A stretch of 64,000 nucleotides of DNA from contig JBFLYC010000004.1 of NCBI GenBank assembly GCA_040756735.1, positions 62,001-126,000 of the forward strand, given 5' to 3'. Both the position numbers and the translations under genes were made by a program. A model generated the notes under the pieces. The model saw only the letters and a list, made by a program, of their open reading frames with translations, was not told the origin of the DNA and ran no database searches. This document shows, one piece after another, positions 53,669-62,492 of this stretch (the first letter of the stretch is position 1; every line of letters starts with the position of its first letter). The DNA comes from JBFLYC01 sp040756735. GTDB lineage: Bacteria > Bacillota > DSM-16504 > Desulfitibacterales > Desulfitibacteraceae.

Positions 53669-54061
53669 ATGGCTCAACTGCAGTACTACGGTACAGGAAG
53701 AAGAAAAAATTCAGTTGCCAGGGTATACCTAGTTCCAGGTGATGGCAAGATTACGGTTAACGCCAGGGATATTGAAGAATATTTTGATAAAGAAACCCTT
53801 AAGATGATTGTCAGACAGCCTCTAGAAGCAACTGAGACTGTAGGGCGTTTCAATGTAAGTGCCAAGGCCATTGGCGGTGGTACCAGCGGCCAGGCAGGAG
53901 CTATTCGTATGGGAATAGCCAGGGCGCTTTTGGAAGCTGATGAAGAATACAGACCGGTTCTTAAAAGAAATGGATTTTTGACAAGGGATCCTAGAATGAA
54001 GGAACGTAGAAAATACGGCTTAAAGAAAGCCCGCAAGGCGCCACAATTCTCCAAGAGATAA
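53669..54061 (+). CDS. rpsI: 30S ribosomal protein S9
   Basis: 130 residues, ending KKARKAPQFSKR with the tail that touches P-site tRNA. YYGTGRRKNSVARVYLVPG starts the family pattern. RBS AAAGGGGG. Confidence 0.98.
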   Translation: MAQLQYYGTGRRKNSVARVYLVPGDGKITVNARDIEEYFDKETLKMIVRQPLEATETVGRFNVSAKAIGGGTSGQAGAIRMGIARALLEADEEYRPVLKRNGFLTRDPRMKERRKYGLKKARKAPQFSKR

Positions 54062-54070
54062 AACAGGAAG

Positions 54071-54100
54071 GGGATACCGGAAGGTATCCCTAGACTATTT
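54071..54100 (+). terminator. Terminator-like hairpin after rpsI
   Basis: GGGATACC/GGTATCCC with a GGAA tetraloop (54071-54090), then TAGACTATTT. Strong stem, weak T-run. Confidence 0.7.
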
Positions 54101-54262
54101 AGGGGGACATTCCAAACAAGGTAAGGGGACACACCAAACAAGGTAAGGGGATACACCAAACAAGGTAAGGGGACATTCCAAACAAGGTAAGGGGACACAC
54201 CTCTTGCAGAGGAATGTCCCCAACGTATAGAGGAATGTCCCCAATATAAGGTGTGTCCCCTT
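54101..54262. repeat. Second GGGGACA repeat array, after rpsI
   Basis: Four to five units of about 25 bp, GGGGACA(TTCC/CACC) plus AAACAAGGTAA, are followed by GGAATGTCCCCAACGTATAG units and GGTGTGTCCCC. The rising (GGGGACA) and falling (TGTCCCC) copies are on opposite strands, so the whole array is a large palindrome. The last units reach the stop codon of the minus-strand MCP gene. Confidence 0.9.
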
Positions 54263-54265
54263 ACC

Positions 54266-55630
54266 TTATAGTGCAAACTTGTCAACGGCCTGTTGTACTT
54301 CTTCGGCCAACTTGGCCAGTCTCTGGCTTGTAGATGCAATCTCTTCCATGGATGCCGATTGTTCCTCTGTAGCTGAAGATATAGATTGAATTTGGTCGGA
54401 AACATTTTTGCTGGCTTTGCTCACATCCTCCATGGACATCACTATTTCTTGGCTTCCACTTGCCATCTGTTCTATTGCAGCTGATATCTCGCGAATTTGA
54501 TCGGATACTTGAACAACAAATTCTACAATTTGTTCAAATTTTTCTCCAGCTTTGTTGACAATATCTATGCCTTTTTTGACTCCCTCAACGCCTTCATTAG
54601 TAGATAAAGTAGCATTATCGATGGTTCTTTGGTTTTCTTTTATGATTACAGCGATTTGTTTTGTGGCATCGGAAGATTGTTCGGCCAGTTTTCTAACTTC
54701 TTCTGCAACAACCGCAAAGCCCCGACCGGCATCTCCAGCCCGTGCTGCTTCAATGGCTGCATTTAGGGCCAAAAGATTTGTTTGGTCGGCTATGCTGTTA
54801 ATCATGTTGACAATTTCTCCAATTTTTTCTGAGCTTACCGGGGCAAATCCCGCATATCTAATATGATTATTAAAGAAATATTCATCCGATCCTCTTTCCC
54901 CATTGATCATTCTTTTAATGGTATCAGCTAAATCCTGATACTCCGGCTTTGTTTGTGCTTCTACGATGAAATTGGTTTCATTTAAAACAAGGTCATTATT
55001 AGGGTGTGCTATTAGTGTCCCTTTACCATCAATCATAAAACCATATCCAGTTTTACCAAATCTTATCTGGTTAGTTATTTCACTCAAAACACCAGCATCC
55101 AAGGACGCCATCAATACGCCGACAATGATTCCATCATTGATGATTGGTGCAGCAGTAACAAAAGTAAGACTGTTGTCTACCCTGCTGTTTATGGGATCGG
55201 AAATGTTAGCATCACCTTTAATAGCTTTCTGGAAATACTGCCTGTCGCTGATCTGGGTTTCAGCGCCATTGCTTAATAAAATTCGTCCATCTGGCGTTGC
55301 CACTCCCATGAAATTATATCCTAATCTTTTACTTTCATTTACTAATACAGGAAGCTGATCTTCCCAAACCATGCTTTTTATCACATTTCTTTGGGCGATG
55401 GATGTTAACAGGTCTATATTAGCCTGGATTTCACTTTCGACTAATCTGGCAGCATCTTCTCCATACTGCGGTAGAACTTCCTCAATATTTTGAGTTAAGG
55501 CATCAGCTGCAATTTGATAAGCTTGATAGCCTAATATGCCACAAGCAAGGAGTAGTACAAGTGAAATTATCATGATGATCATAAAACCAATACTTTTAAA
55601 TTGTAAAAATTTAATAAATCTTCCAAACAT
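54266..55630 (-). pseudogene. Methyl-accepting chemotaxis protein with large internal in-frame deletion
   Basis: 454 residues; full-length relatives have about 650. A first membrane helix (about 12-32) and a periplasmic dCache sensor (about 35-264) are present. The protein then jumps at V265 (DNA about 54833-54838) straight into SSEKIGEIVNMINSIADQTN, which is just before the signalling hairpin tip, and continues with the conserved LLALNAAIEAARAGD and the descending coiled coil to the end. The second membrane helix, HAMP domain, adaptation helices and the ascending arm of the bundle are absent. As built, the signalling part would lie outside the membrane. The frame is open with no stop, so it may be recent, or an assembly collapse. 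Function is doubtful. Confidence 0.8.
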
Positions 55631-56108
55631 TTTGCTAACTCCCTTCTGGTTTGATTAATTTTGACTTACCTGAAAAAGCATACCAATTGGATACTGGCCT
55701 AAGGGGATATGAGGCATGTGCTGAGCCTCAATTATCCTGGCATGATCAAGCAATACAATTATACTAGAACTCTCTTTCACAACTCCCTGTATGCAATGTT
55801 AACCCTCTTTTCTTTTAGAGTAACTGTTTGGGTTTGGTTAAGGAATTTACGTCAGCTGCCAAACAGCTACTCTTTTTGACCGTTTAGGCACAGCTTTCTA
55901 CCATTCATCGAAAAGCTGTAGGAGTAAAGGAAGCACTGTACTATAATGATAATAATAAAGGTGTAGAAGTATGTTTTTTTGTAACTAGGTTGGTGTTTAA
56001 GTATGGGGTGTGTGATGGGCGAGCTGATGATAAGATGCACCTATTACTCCTATAACCAGTATTTATAGTAAAATCTGAATTTTGGGAAAATTAAGGAGGT
56101 GAGTCCTA
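55631..56108. other. 478-base intergenic region with hairpins between divergent genes
   Basis: It separates the minus-strand MCP gene from the plus-strand BtrH-like gene. Inverted repeats are AGCTG/CAGCT (55854-55868) and ACAGCTTT/AAAGCTGT (55890-55919). A TATAAT box (55942-55947) on the + strand has no good -35 partner. The minus-strand RNA contains CCTAAAC and GTAGCTGTTTGGCAGC, slightly reminiscent of riboswitch pieces, but no known class could be fitted. No ORF of note. Confidence 0.45.
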
Positions 56109-57134
56109 ATGGGCCAAATTGCTGCACAGGTTTCCGGTAGTCAAGAAAAGGGGCATAGTTATGCCAGTATTATGGCCAGGTTTTTATCATTTGGGACTCA
56201 GTATATAGATGAAGCTGTTGTATTTGGTCTTACCCAGGGAGTTGATTTTAAATACCGTAAGGGTGAGCAGGGGGTTCCCAGCAGGGTCTTTGCCCTTGCC
56301 GGAAATCTGGATTTAGATATTCTCTTGGCTGGTGATGTTCCAAATACCTGGTATGGCGCCGGCGAATTTCCCTGGAAAAACATAAGAGAAGCTTTGCGTA
56401 AGAATCAGGTAGTTTTGCTTCGGGTTAATCCACAGTATCTGGTTTATCATGGAAAGCAAAATATCAATCATAGTGATTATTTAATTGCCGCTGTCTGCTA
56501 CATGGAAACTGACGGGCTGCTTGGGATAATTGATCCACAATATCATGGACCTCAGTATCTTATTGTGGAAGACCTAGCGGAGGCCATGTATCGCTGTTCT
56601 GCCGAGTACAGGTATGGGTATTGGGTAGTCTCCGACAGGATTGTGGAGATAACTGAGCAAAAGTTACGCAAAGCTCTTTATACTTGTGCAAAACATATGC
56701 TTTTTGATGCAGACGCATATTCGGGCATATCGGCGATGCATCTTTTTGCTCAGGAGATGCTGCGTTGGAAAGAAGAGGTCAAGGACTGGAAGTGGTCTGC
56801 CCTCTACTGCTGCAGCTTACTCCTTAATTATGGCCAGAAAAGTGGTTGCAGAAGCCTTTATGCAGACTTTTTGACAAGGGCAGCCAGGATAATTCCCGAA
56901 CTGGATAAAGTGAGGGTTCCCCAAAAGATGCAAAGAATTACCCTTTTGTGGGATGAGTTAGCGGCAAACTTATACGCAATTACGCGTACAGTAGACAACA
57001 GTCTTATTTTTCAGACGGCTGGAGTTTTAAAGAAAATTGCTGTGGAAGAGGAACGGTTGTACTCCATGATTTTGTCCGTTTTAAGTGGTTCTGCCCAGTC
57101 AGGTCAGGGTAAGCAGGTTGTAAATGAAAACTAA
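56109..57134 (+). CDS. BtrH-like protein (butirosin BtrH N-terminal / DUF4872-like)
   Basis: 341 residues, soluble, RBS AAGGAGGTG. The N-terminal half (IDEAVVFGLTQGVDFKYRKG, FPWKNIREALRKNQVVLLRV, NHSDYLIAAVCYMETDG, GIIDPQYHGPQYL) looks like the papain-fold BtrH family, acyltransferases or cysteine peptidase relatives of natural-product pathways. The family's active cysteine near the N-terminus is not evident: the region reads GHSYASIMARFL. The histidine in NHSDY and the following Asp in IDPQ remain. The helical C-terminal half is unassigned. No other biosynthetic gene is near. The family call is tentative; no function is claimed. Confidence 0.5.
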   Translation: MGQIAAQVSGSQEKGHSYASIMARFLSFGTQYIDEAVVFGLTQGVDFKYRKGEQGVPSRVFALAGNLDLDILLAGDVPNTWYGAGEFPWKNIREALRKNQVVLLRVNPQYLVYHGKQNINHSDYLIAAVCYMETDGLLGIIDPQYHGPQYLIVEDLAEAMYRCSAEYRYGYWVVSDRIVEITEQKLRKALYTCAKHMLFDADAYSGISAMHLFAQEMLRWKEEVKDWKWSALYCCSLLLNYGQKSGCRSLYADFLTRAARIIPELDKVRVPQKMQRITLLWDELAANLYAITRTVDNSLIFQTAGVLKKIAVEEERLYSMILSVLSGSAQSGQGKQVVNEN

Positions 57135-57146
57135 AAGAATAAGATA

Positions 57147-57189
57147 AACCTCCCCGGCATAAATTAAAATAGGAAAGGGGAGGTTTTTT
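57147..57189 (+). terminator. Terminator that contains the cwlD ribosome binding site
   Basis: AACCTCCCC (57147-57155) pairs with GGGGAGGTT (57177-57185) around a 21-base loop, then six T, then the GTG start of cwlD at 57190. The right arm GGGGAGG is also the only Shine-Dalgarno for cwlD. Confidence 0.8.
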
Positions 57190-57912
57190 GTGCCAAGATA
57201 TACAGGATTTTATATATTCAGAATAAGATATGCCCTAATCAGCTTGCTGGTTGTTCTTACTGCTGTGCTGCTTTTGGGGTATTTTTATTTGACAGCCTTA
57301 GTTGAAGCTAGGACTATACAAGCCATGGCCTGGGCTGTTGAAAAGAGGGTTATAGCCATTGATGCAGGCCATGGGGGATATGACCCTGGAGCTAAAGGTC
57401 CTTCCGGGACTGAGGAAAAGGACATTACTTTGCAGGTGTCTAGAAGATTGGCCAAAAAGCTCAGCATGGAAGGAGCCCTGGTAGTACTTCTCCGTGATAC
57501 CGATGAAGATTTTGTTGAACCAGGTCCTGGTACCAAAAAGAAAAGAGACTTAGATTACAGGCTGAAAACTGCTAATGATAATGGCGCTCAATTGCTGGTG
57601 AGCATTCATGTGAACAGTTATGGTTCAAAATGGTCAGGGGCGCAAACCTTCTATAATCCTGAAAATAAAGAAAATGCTTTACTTGCTGAAGCCATTCAAG
57701 CTGAATTGAGAAAAACCAGCAATTCCAAAAGGGCTATTCTGCCTATCACTACTTCTTATTTATTAAATAATCTAGATATACCTGCCTGCATTGTAGAATT
57801 GGGGTTTATCTCTAATCCAAAAGAAGAAAAAAAATTAATGGATCCAACCTACCAGCAGGCTCTGGCAGAGGCCATTTACAAGGGCATATTAAAGTACCTG
57901 GCTAATCAATAA
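57190..57912 (+). CDS. cwlD: N-acetylmuramoyl-L-alanine amidase CwlD
   Basis: 240 residues from GTG. An N-terminal membrane helix (about 13-35) anchors it outside the cell. The amidase_3 catalytic domain has zinc ligands in IDAGHGGYDPGA, the glutamate in GTEEKDI, SIHVNS and the catalytic glutamate in IVELGFISN. CwlD is the spore-cortex amidase that makes muramic-delta-lactam, so the organism probably sporulates. The position after rpsI is conserved in Firmicutes. Translation may be limited by the hairpin holding its RBS. Confidence 0.88.
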   Translation: MPRYTGFYIFRIRYALISLLVVLTAVLLLGYFYLTALVEARTIQAMAWAVEKRVIAIDAGHGGYDPGAKGPSGTEEKDITLQVSRRLAKKLSMEGALVVLLRDTDEDFVEPGPGTKKKRDLDYRLKTANDNGAQLLVSIHVNSYGSKWSGAQTFYNPENKENALLAEAIQAELRKTSNSKRAILPITTSYLLNNLDIPACIVELGFISNPKEEKKLMDPTYQQALAEAIYKGILKYLANQ

Positions 57913-58001
57913 CCGGATTTTGTTTATTACTCACATGTTCAAAATTCTGTCTCCTAACTCCCTCCAACAAATAGCTAAGAGGTAGTTTTTCTTTTTTATT
58001 G

Positions 58002-58031
58002 TTAACAATAGGAAAAAAAGTGTATTATAAT
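58002..58031 (+). promoter_or_regulatory. Promoter of the cysteine desulfurase-thiI operon
   Basis: TTAACA (58002-58007), 18-base spacer, perfect TATAAT (58026-58031), 45 bases before the start codon. Upstream (57943-57968) lies a stretch of reverse-type 7-mers (AAATTCT GTCTCCT AACTCC). Confidence 0.75.
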
Positions 58032-58075
58032 AACGAGTAAAGTTTATAAGTTAATCGGGTATTCGGGGTGCATAA

Positions 58076-59215
58076 ATGGCTAGGGAAATATATCTGGATA
58101 ACAGCGCTACAACACAAGTGTTTCCAAGGGTTGCAGAAAAAATGACCAGAGTACTGGTTGAAAATTATGGAAATCCATCTTCCTTACATAAAAAAGGTTT
58201 TGAAGCTGAAAAAATAATTAAGGAAGCCAGGCAAGAAATTGCCCAAACCCTTCGTGTTGATGCCTCGGAACTTTATTTTTGCTCTGGAGGTACAGAGGCT
58301 AACAATTGGGTGATTAAAGGTATAGCTAAAAGGTATGGCAAGAGGGGCCGGCACATAATCAGCACTGCCATCGAGCATCCGGCAGTACTGAATCCCCTGG
58401 AAGAGCTGGCAGAGGAAGGTTTTGACATTACTATCCTTCCTGTGGACAAGTCGGGCAGCATTTCCCTTGATGACCTCAAAAAAAGTCTGCGCCAGGACAC
58501 TATTTTGCTGAGCATGATGCATGTTAATAATGAATTGGGTACAATTCTGCCAGTTCAGGAAGTTGGAGAAATATTAAAAGGCACAAGTGTTTTTTTCCAT
58601 GTAGATGCTGTACAAAGTTTTGGCAAAGTGGAGCTTCAGCCGAAAGTTTGGGGGATTCATGCTTTATCTGTCAGCGCGCACAAGATCCATGGGCCAAAAG
58701 GAATTGGTGCATTATATATTGATAAAAGATTAAACCTTCCTCCTTATCTTTCAGGGGGCGGTCAGGAAAGGGCAAAGCGTGCCGGTACCGAGAATACGAC
58801 AGGGATTGCTGGTTTTGGGGAAGCAGTAAAGGTATTAAAGGAGCAGGATATATCCGGTAAAGTAAAAAGCATAAAGGACGTGCTCCTTGCAGGGTTGGTC
58901 TCTATTCCAGGGGTACATTTCAACGGTTCTCCCGATAAATATGCTACCCCTATAATCAATGTTTGGTTTGAGGGGATAGACAAAGGAGAGGTTCTCCTGC
59001 ATTTGCTTGAGGAAGACGGATTATATGTTTCAACAGGTTCTGCATGTCATTCCCGTAAACCAGAACCCAGCCACGTCCTAAAAGCCATAGGTTCTGGCAA
59101 AGAAGCGTTGTTTGGAGCAATACGATTAAGTATTGGAGCGTTAAATACAGAAGAGGAAATGCATGAGGCAGTGCAAATCATAAAAAAAAGAGTCCAGGAA
59201 TTGCAGCGGATGTAG
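58076..59215 (+). CDS. Cysteine desulfurase (NifS/IscS family)
   Basis: 379 residues. Takes sulfur from cysteine with PLP. PLP lysine is K203 in SAHKIHGPKG and the persulfide cysteine is C324 in STGSACHS. The loop is of the short-insert NifS/IscS type. thiI follows after 24 bases, so this is most likely the NifZ-type desulfurase dedicated to tRNA 4-thiouridine; no iscU or iscA is near. Confidence 0.93.
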   Translation: MAREIYLDNSATTQVFPRVAEKMTRVLVENYGNPSSLHKKGFEAEKIIKEARQEIAQTLRVDASELYFCSGGTEANNWVIKGIAKRYGKRGRHIISTAIEHPAVLNPLEELAEEGFDITILPVDKSGSISLDDLKKSLRQDTILLSMMHVNNELGTILPVQEVGEILKGTSVFFHVDAVQSFGKVELQPKVWGIHALSVSAHKIHGPKGIGALYIDKRLNLPPYLSGGGQERAKRAGTENTTGIAGFGEAVKVLKEQDISGKVKSIKDVLLAGLVSIPGVHFNGSPDKYATPIINVWFEGIDKGEVLLHLLEEDGLYVSTGSACHSRKPEPSHVLKAIGSGKEALFGAIRLSIGALNTEEEMHEAVQIIKKRVQELQRM

Positions 59216-59239
59216 GGTGATGCATGAAGGGGGTTGCGC

Positions 59240-60394
59240 ATGAATAGCGTTTTGTTGGTTAAATATGGGGAGATAGGTTTGAAGGGAAAAAACCGCAGCA
59301 GATTTGAGGATAAACTTGTACATAATATCAGGTCAGCCCTTCAGGATATTTCCGAAGCTATACCTAGAAAGATCTATGGTAGGTTGGTCATTCCTGTTGA
59401 TGAGATCCATCAGGATGTCATTGAAACAGTACGTCAGGTTTTTGGCATTACAGCGGTAAGCCCGGCAGTCTCAGCGGTTCTTGAACTGGATGAGATTAAG
59501 CAGGCTGCGTTAAAACTCCTGGAGAGTTCCACGGGAAAAACTTTCAAAGTAAGTGCCAGAAGACCTAACAAGAGTTTTCCTTTTACATCCCCGGAAATAA
59601 ATAGGGAAGTTGGCGCCCATTTGTTGGCAAATACTGGAAAATGGAAGGTGGATGTACACTCCCCGGATGTTGAGGTGTTTGTGGAGGTTCGCCCAGAAGC
59701 AGCCTTTGTGTATACTCAGGGTTATCCTGGTTATGGGGGACTGCCGGTAGGGGTGACGGGGAAAGGTATACTTATGCTTTCTGGGGGAATAGACAGCCCT
59801 GTAGCTGGTTGGCTGGCCATGAAGCGAGGCGTTGATCTGGTCTGCTTGCATTTTCACAGCTATCCCTTTACAAGCCAAAGGGCCAAGGAAAAAGTGCTGG
59901 ATTTGACTAGGCTGCTGGCCAAATATAAAGGTACCATGAAAATTTATATTAATTACTTTACAGAAATCCAGAAAGAGATTAAACAAAAGTGCCCCATGGA
60001 ATTATACGTTACTGTCATGCGTCGGATGATGTTTAGAATTGCACACAGAATTGCCGAAACAGAAGGCGCCCTGGCCATTGTCACCGGAGAAAGTCTTGGA
60101 CAGGTGGCCAGTCAGACTTTAGAAAGCATCTATGTCATTAATCAGGTTATTTCTTTACCTGTAATCAGGCCCTTGGCAGCCATGGACAAGGTGGAAATAA
60201 TCCAACTGGCTAGAAAAATCAATACTTATGAAACATCCATCCAGCCCTATGAAGACTGTTGTACTTTGTTTCTGCCTGAAAACCCAGCAACTAAACCTAA
60301 ACTAAGCAAGGTTGTCAAAGCTGAAGAAGATTTGGATATTGAGGGTTTAATTGCCGATTCCTTGGACAAGACTGAGGTTTTGTATCTCAGGTGA
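59240..60394 (+). CDS. thiI: tRNA sulfurtransferase ThiI (rhodanese-less form)
   Basis: 384 residues from ATG 59240; GGGGG is 7 bases upstream, and a TTG 6 bases earlier is less well placed. THUMP domain N-terminal, PP-loop SGGIDS at 181-186, and PYEDCCTLFLPENP near the C-terminus. It adenylates U8 of tRNA for 4-thiouridine. No rhodanese domain follows, so sulfur must come from the preceding desulfurase. Confidence 0.95.
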   Translation: MNSVLLVKYGEIGLKGKNRSRFEDKLVHNIRSALQDISEAIPRKIYGRLVIPVDEIHQDVIETVRQVFGITAVSPAVSAVLELDEIKQAALKLLESSTGKTFKVSARRPNKSFPFTSPEINREVGAHLLANTGKWKVDVHSPDVEVFVEVRPEAAFVYTQGYPGYGGLPVGVTGKGILMLSGGIDSPVAGWLAMKRGVDLVCLHFHSYPFTSQRAKEKVLDLTRLLAKYKGTMKIYINYFTEIQKEIKQKCPMELYVTVMRRMMFRIAHRIAETEGALAIVTGESLGQVASQTLESIYVINQVISLPVIRPLAAMDKVEIIQLARKINTYETSIQPYEDCCTLFLPENPATKPKLSKVVKAEEDLDIEGLIADSLDKTEVLYLR

Positions 60395-60418
60395 AAGACA
60401 GAAAGGGTGTATTATGAG

Positions 60419-60958
60419 ATGAGAGCGCATGTTATTAACACACCACTAGGTTGGATAGCTGCCGCATACAGTGGCAAAGGACTGGCAGCCCTTACATTGC
60501 CAATGCCCACAAAGGATAAAGCCTTGATCGACCTGCAGAAAACAGTCAAAGATTTTTTAGTTGTTGGGTATGAATTCAGCAGGCCCCTGTACAGGGTTCA
60601 ACGTGAGTATCAACCTGTTTGTATGCTTGCAGAGTCCTTGTACGATTATTTTATAGGTAATACTCCTGATTTTGCGTGTATTGCACTTGATACCTCACAG
60701 TGTACTTCTTTTGCTAAGAAGGTTTACTCTAAGGTAGCCCAGGTGCCTTATGGGCAAACCCGCAGCTATGGTTGGGTGGCTCATGAGATAGGTGCTAACA
60801 ATGGCGCCAGGGCTGTAGGAGGAACATTACGAAATAATCCTTTTCCCATAGTGGTACCGTGTCATAGAATTATTAGCGCCTCAGGTAAAATAGGCGGTTT
60901 TACCGGTGGGTTGGACTTGAAGAGACGGCTTTTGGCCATTGAAGGTTTTAGTATTTAA
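60419..60958 (+). CDS. Methylated-DNA-protein-cysteine methyltransferase
   Basis: 179 residues from ATG 60419 (MRAHVINTPLGWIAAAYSGK); GTG 60407 is possible but overlaps its own RBS. The alkyl-acceptor is C148 in VPCHRI, with the helix-turn-helix RAVGGTLRNNPFPI just before. Repairs O6-alkylguanine stoichiometrically. The N-terminal domain is poorly conserved. Confidence 0.92.
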   Translation: MRAHVINTPLGWIAAAYSGKGLAALTLPMPTKDKALIDLQKTVKDFLVVGYEFSRPLYRVQREYQPVCMLAESLYDYFIGNTPDFACIALDTSQCTSFAKKVYSKVAQVPYGQTRSYGWVAHEIGANNGARAVGGTLRNNPFPIVVPCHRIISASGKIGGFTGGLDLKRRLLAIEGFSI

Positions 60959-60973
60959 GAAGAGGTGATTATA

Positions 60974-62374
60974 ATGGGTAAGCTTGTTTTTGCAGGTATA
61001 GCGCCCCATCCGCCAATTATAGTAGAAGCAGTGGGCAGGGGACAGAACCAGGAATCAGCAAAAACAATTGCAGCTATGCAAGCTTGGGCCAAAGAATTAA
61101 AGAAATCGGAGCCGGAAGTTTTGGTCATTATCACACCACATGGAAACCTGTTTCAAGATGCAATTGCAGTACATGCTTATGCTGAACTGAAGGGGAGTTT
61201 TGCCTCCTTTGGGGTTTCTGGGACAGGCTACAGCTTTGCAAACCATAAAGAATTGCGAGAAACAATTGTTAAAACTGCTAGCCAAAAGGGTTTTCAAGTC
61301 ATGGAAGTAAATGAAACCAGCCGATCGCGCTACAGACTGCAAAAAGACCTTGATCATGGCGTTTTGGTTCCCCTGGATTTCCTGGTAAGGGAAGGGGTAG
61401 AAATTCCCCTGGTAGTAATATCCATGGCTCTTTTAGATTATATTGATCTTTACCGGTTTGGCACTGTCCTAGGGGAAGTCATTGAGAAAGGGAAGTGGAA
61501 GGTTGCTTTGGTTGCCAGCGCTGACCTTTCCCACAGGTTAACGAGGAATGCACCGGCAGGTTTTGACCCCATGGGTAAAGAGTTTGATGATAAGCTTGTT
61601 GATTTGGTAAGGCAGGGTAAGCTTTCTGAACTACTTGACTTGGATGAGGAGTTAGTTGAGCGTGCCGGAGAATGTGGGCTAAGGCCTATAATCATGCTGG
61701 CAGGGGCTTTGGACAGTCATGAGATAGATCCTAGAGTGTTAAGCTATGAGGGGCCTTACGGAGTTGGCTATCTGGTTGCTTTTTTTGAAGTGAACAAGAC
61801 TGGGGGGTCAAGGATAGAGGAATGGCGGAACAGTAAAAAGGTTGAAGCTGCTGGCAGGCGATTGGATGAATCTATACCTGTCCAGTTGGCAAGGAAGAGC
61901 TTGCAGTATTATTTAGAAAAGGGTAAATACCTGCCCATACCCTCATCCCTTGAGGAAATGTTAAAAGAACAAAAGGCTTGTTTTGTATCTCTTAAAAAGA
62001 ACGGCAGGTTGAGGGGTTGTATCGGTACCATTGAACCTGTAAGAAGCATGCTGGCCGAAGAAATCATTTGCAACAGCGTAAGCGCAGGTACTGGAGACCC
62101 CAGGTTTTCCCCTGTGACAGCAGATGAGTTGGATGAGCTGGTTTTTTCCGTTGATGTATTGTCCAAACCTGAGCCTGTTGACTCTATAGAAGCTCTTGAC
62201 CCCAAAGTTTATGGCATTATAGTTAAAAGAGGTTCCCGTTCAGGTGTTTTACTTCCAAACTTAGAAGGCGTGGATACAGTGGAATACCAGCTTGAAATCA
62301 CACTCAGTAAAGCAGGGATCAGCCCTCATGAAGATTATAAAATTTATAGGTTTAGAGTGGACAGATATTATTAG
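60974..62374 (+). CDS. AmmeMemoRadiSam system protein: MEMO1-like/LigB fused to AMMECR1
   Basis: 466 residues from ATG 60974 (MGKLVFAGIAPHPPIIVEAV). The first 275 residues look like a class III extradiol dioxygenase/MEMO fold with IITPHGN, DHGVLVPLDF and SADLSHRLTR. Residues about 290-466 are an AMMECR1 domain with LRGCIGTIEP (C349). The separate A and B proteins of the AmmeMemoRadiSam system are here one chain. The radical SAM member is the next gene. The biological role of the system is not established. Confidence 0.9.
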   Translation: MGKLVFAGIAPHPPIIVEAVGRGQNQESAKTIAAMQAWAKELKKSEPEVLVIITPHGNLFQDAIAVHAYAELKGSFASFGVSGTGYSFANHKELRETIVKTASQKGFQVMEVNETSRSRYRLQKDLDHGVLVPLDFLVREGVEIPLVVISMALLDYIDLYRFGTVLGEVIEKGKWKVALVASADLSHRLTRNAPAGFDPMGKEFDDKLVDLVRQGKLSELLDLDEELVERAGECGLRPIIMLAGALDSHEIDPRVLSYEGPYGVGYLVAFFEVNKTGGSRIEEWRNSKKVEAAGRRLDESIPVQLARKSLQYYLEKGKYLPIPSSLEEMLKEQKACFVSLKKNGRLRGCIGTIEPVRSMLAEEIICNSVSAGTGDPRFSPVTADELDELVFSVDVLSKPEPVDSIEALDPKVYGIIVKRGSRSGVLLPNLEGVDTVEYQLEITLSKAGISPHEDYKIYRFRVDRYY

Positions 62375-62481
62375 AGAAGTGGGAAGTCAGAAGTGGGAAA
62401 TTGGAATATTGAAAGTGAGAGATGGGAAAGTTTGAGAAGCTATTCAGTGAGAACGCGTCCCATAAAATGGGGACAGGATTG
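62374..62481. repeat. 7-bp-period repeats and GTCCC/GGGGAC hairpin
   Basis: AGAAGTG GGAAGTC AGAAGTG and degenerate further 7-mers (62374-62436) fill the gap to amrS. Then GTCCCATAAAATGGGGAC (62457-62474) makes a small hairpin that resembles the GGGGACA repeats of the 49-kb array. Confidence 0.6.
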
Positions 62482-62492
62482 AGGTGCATAAG

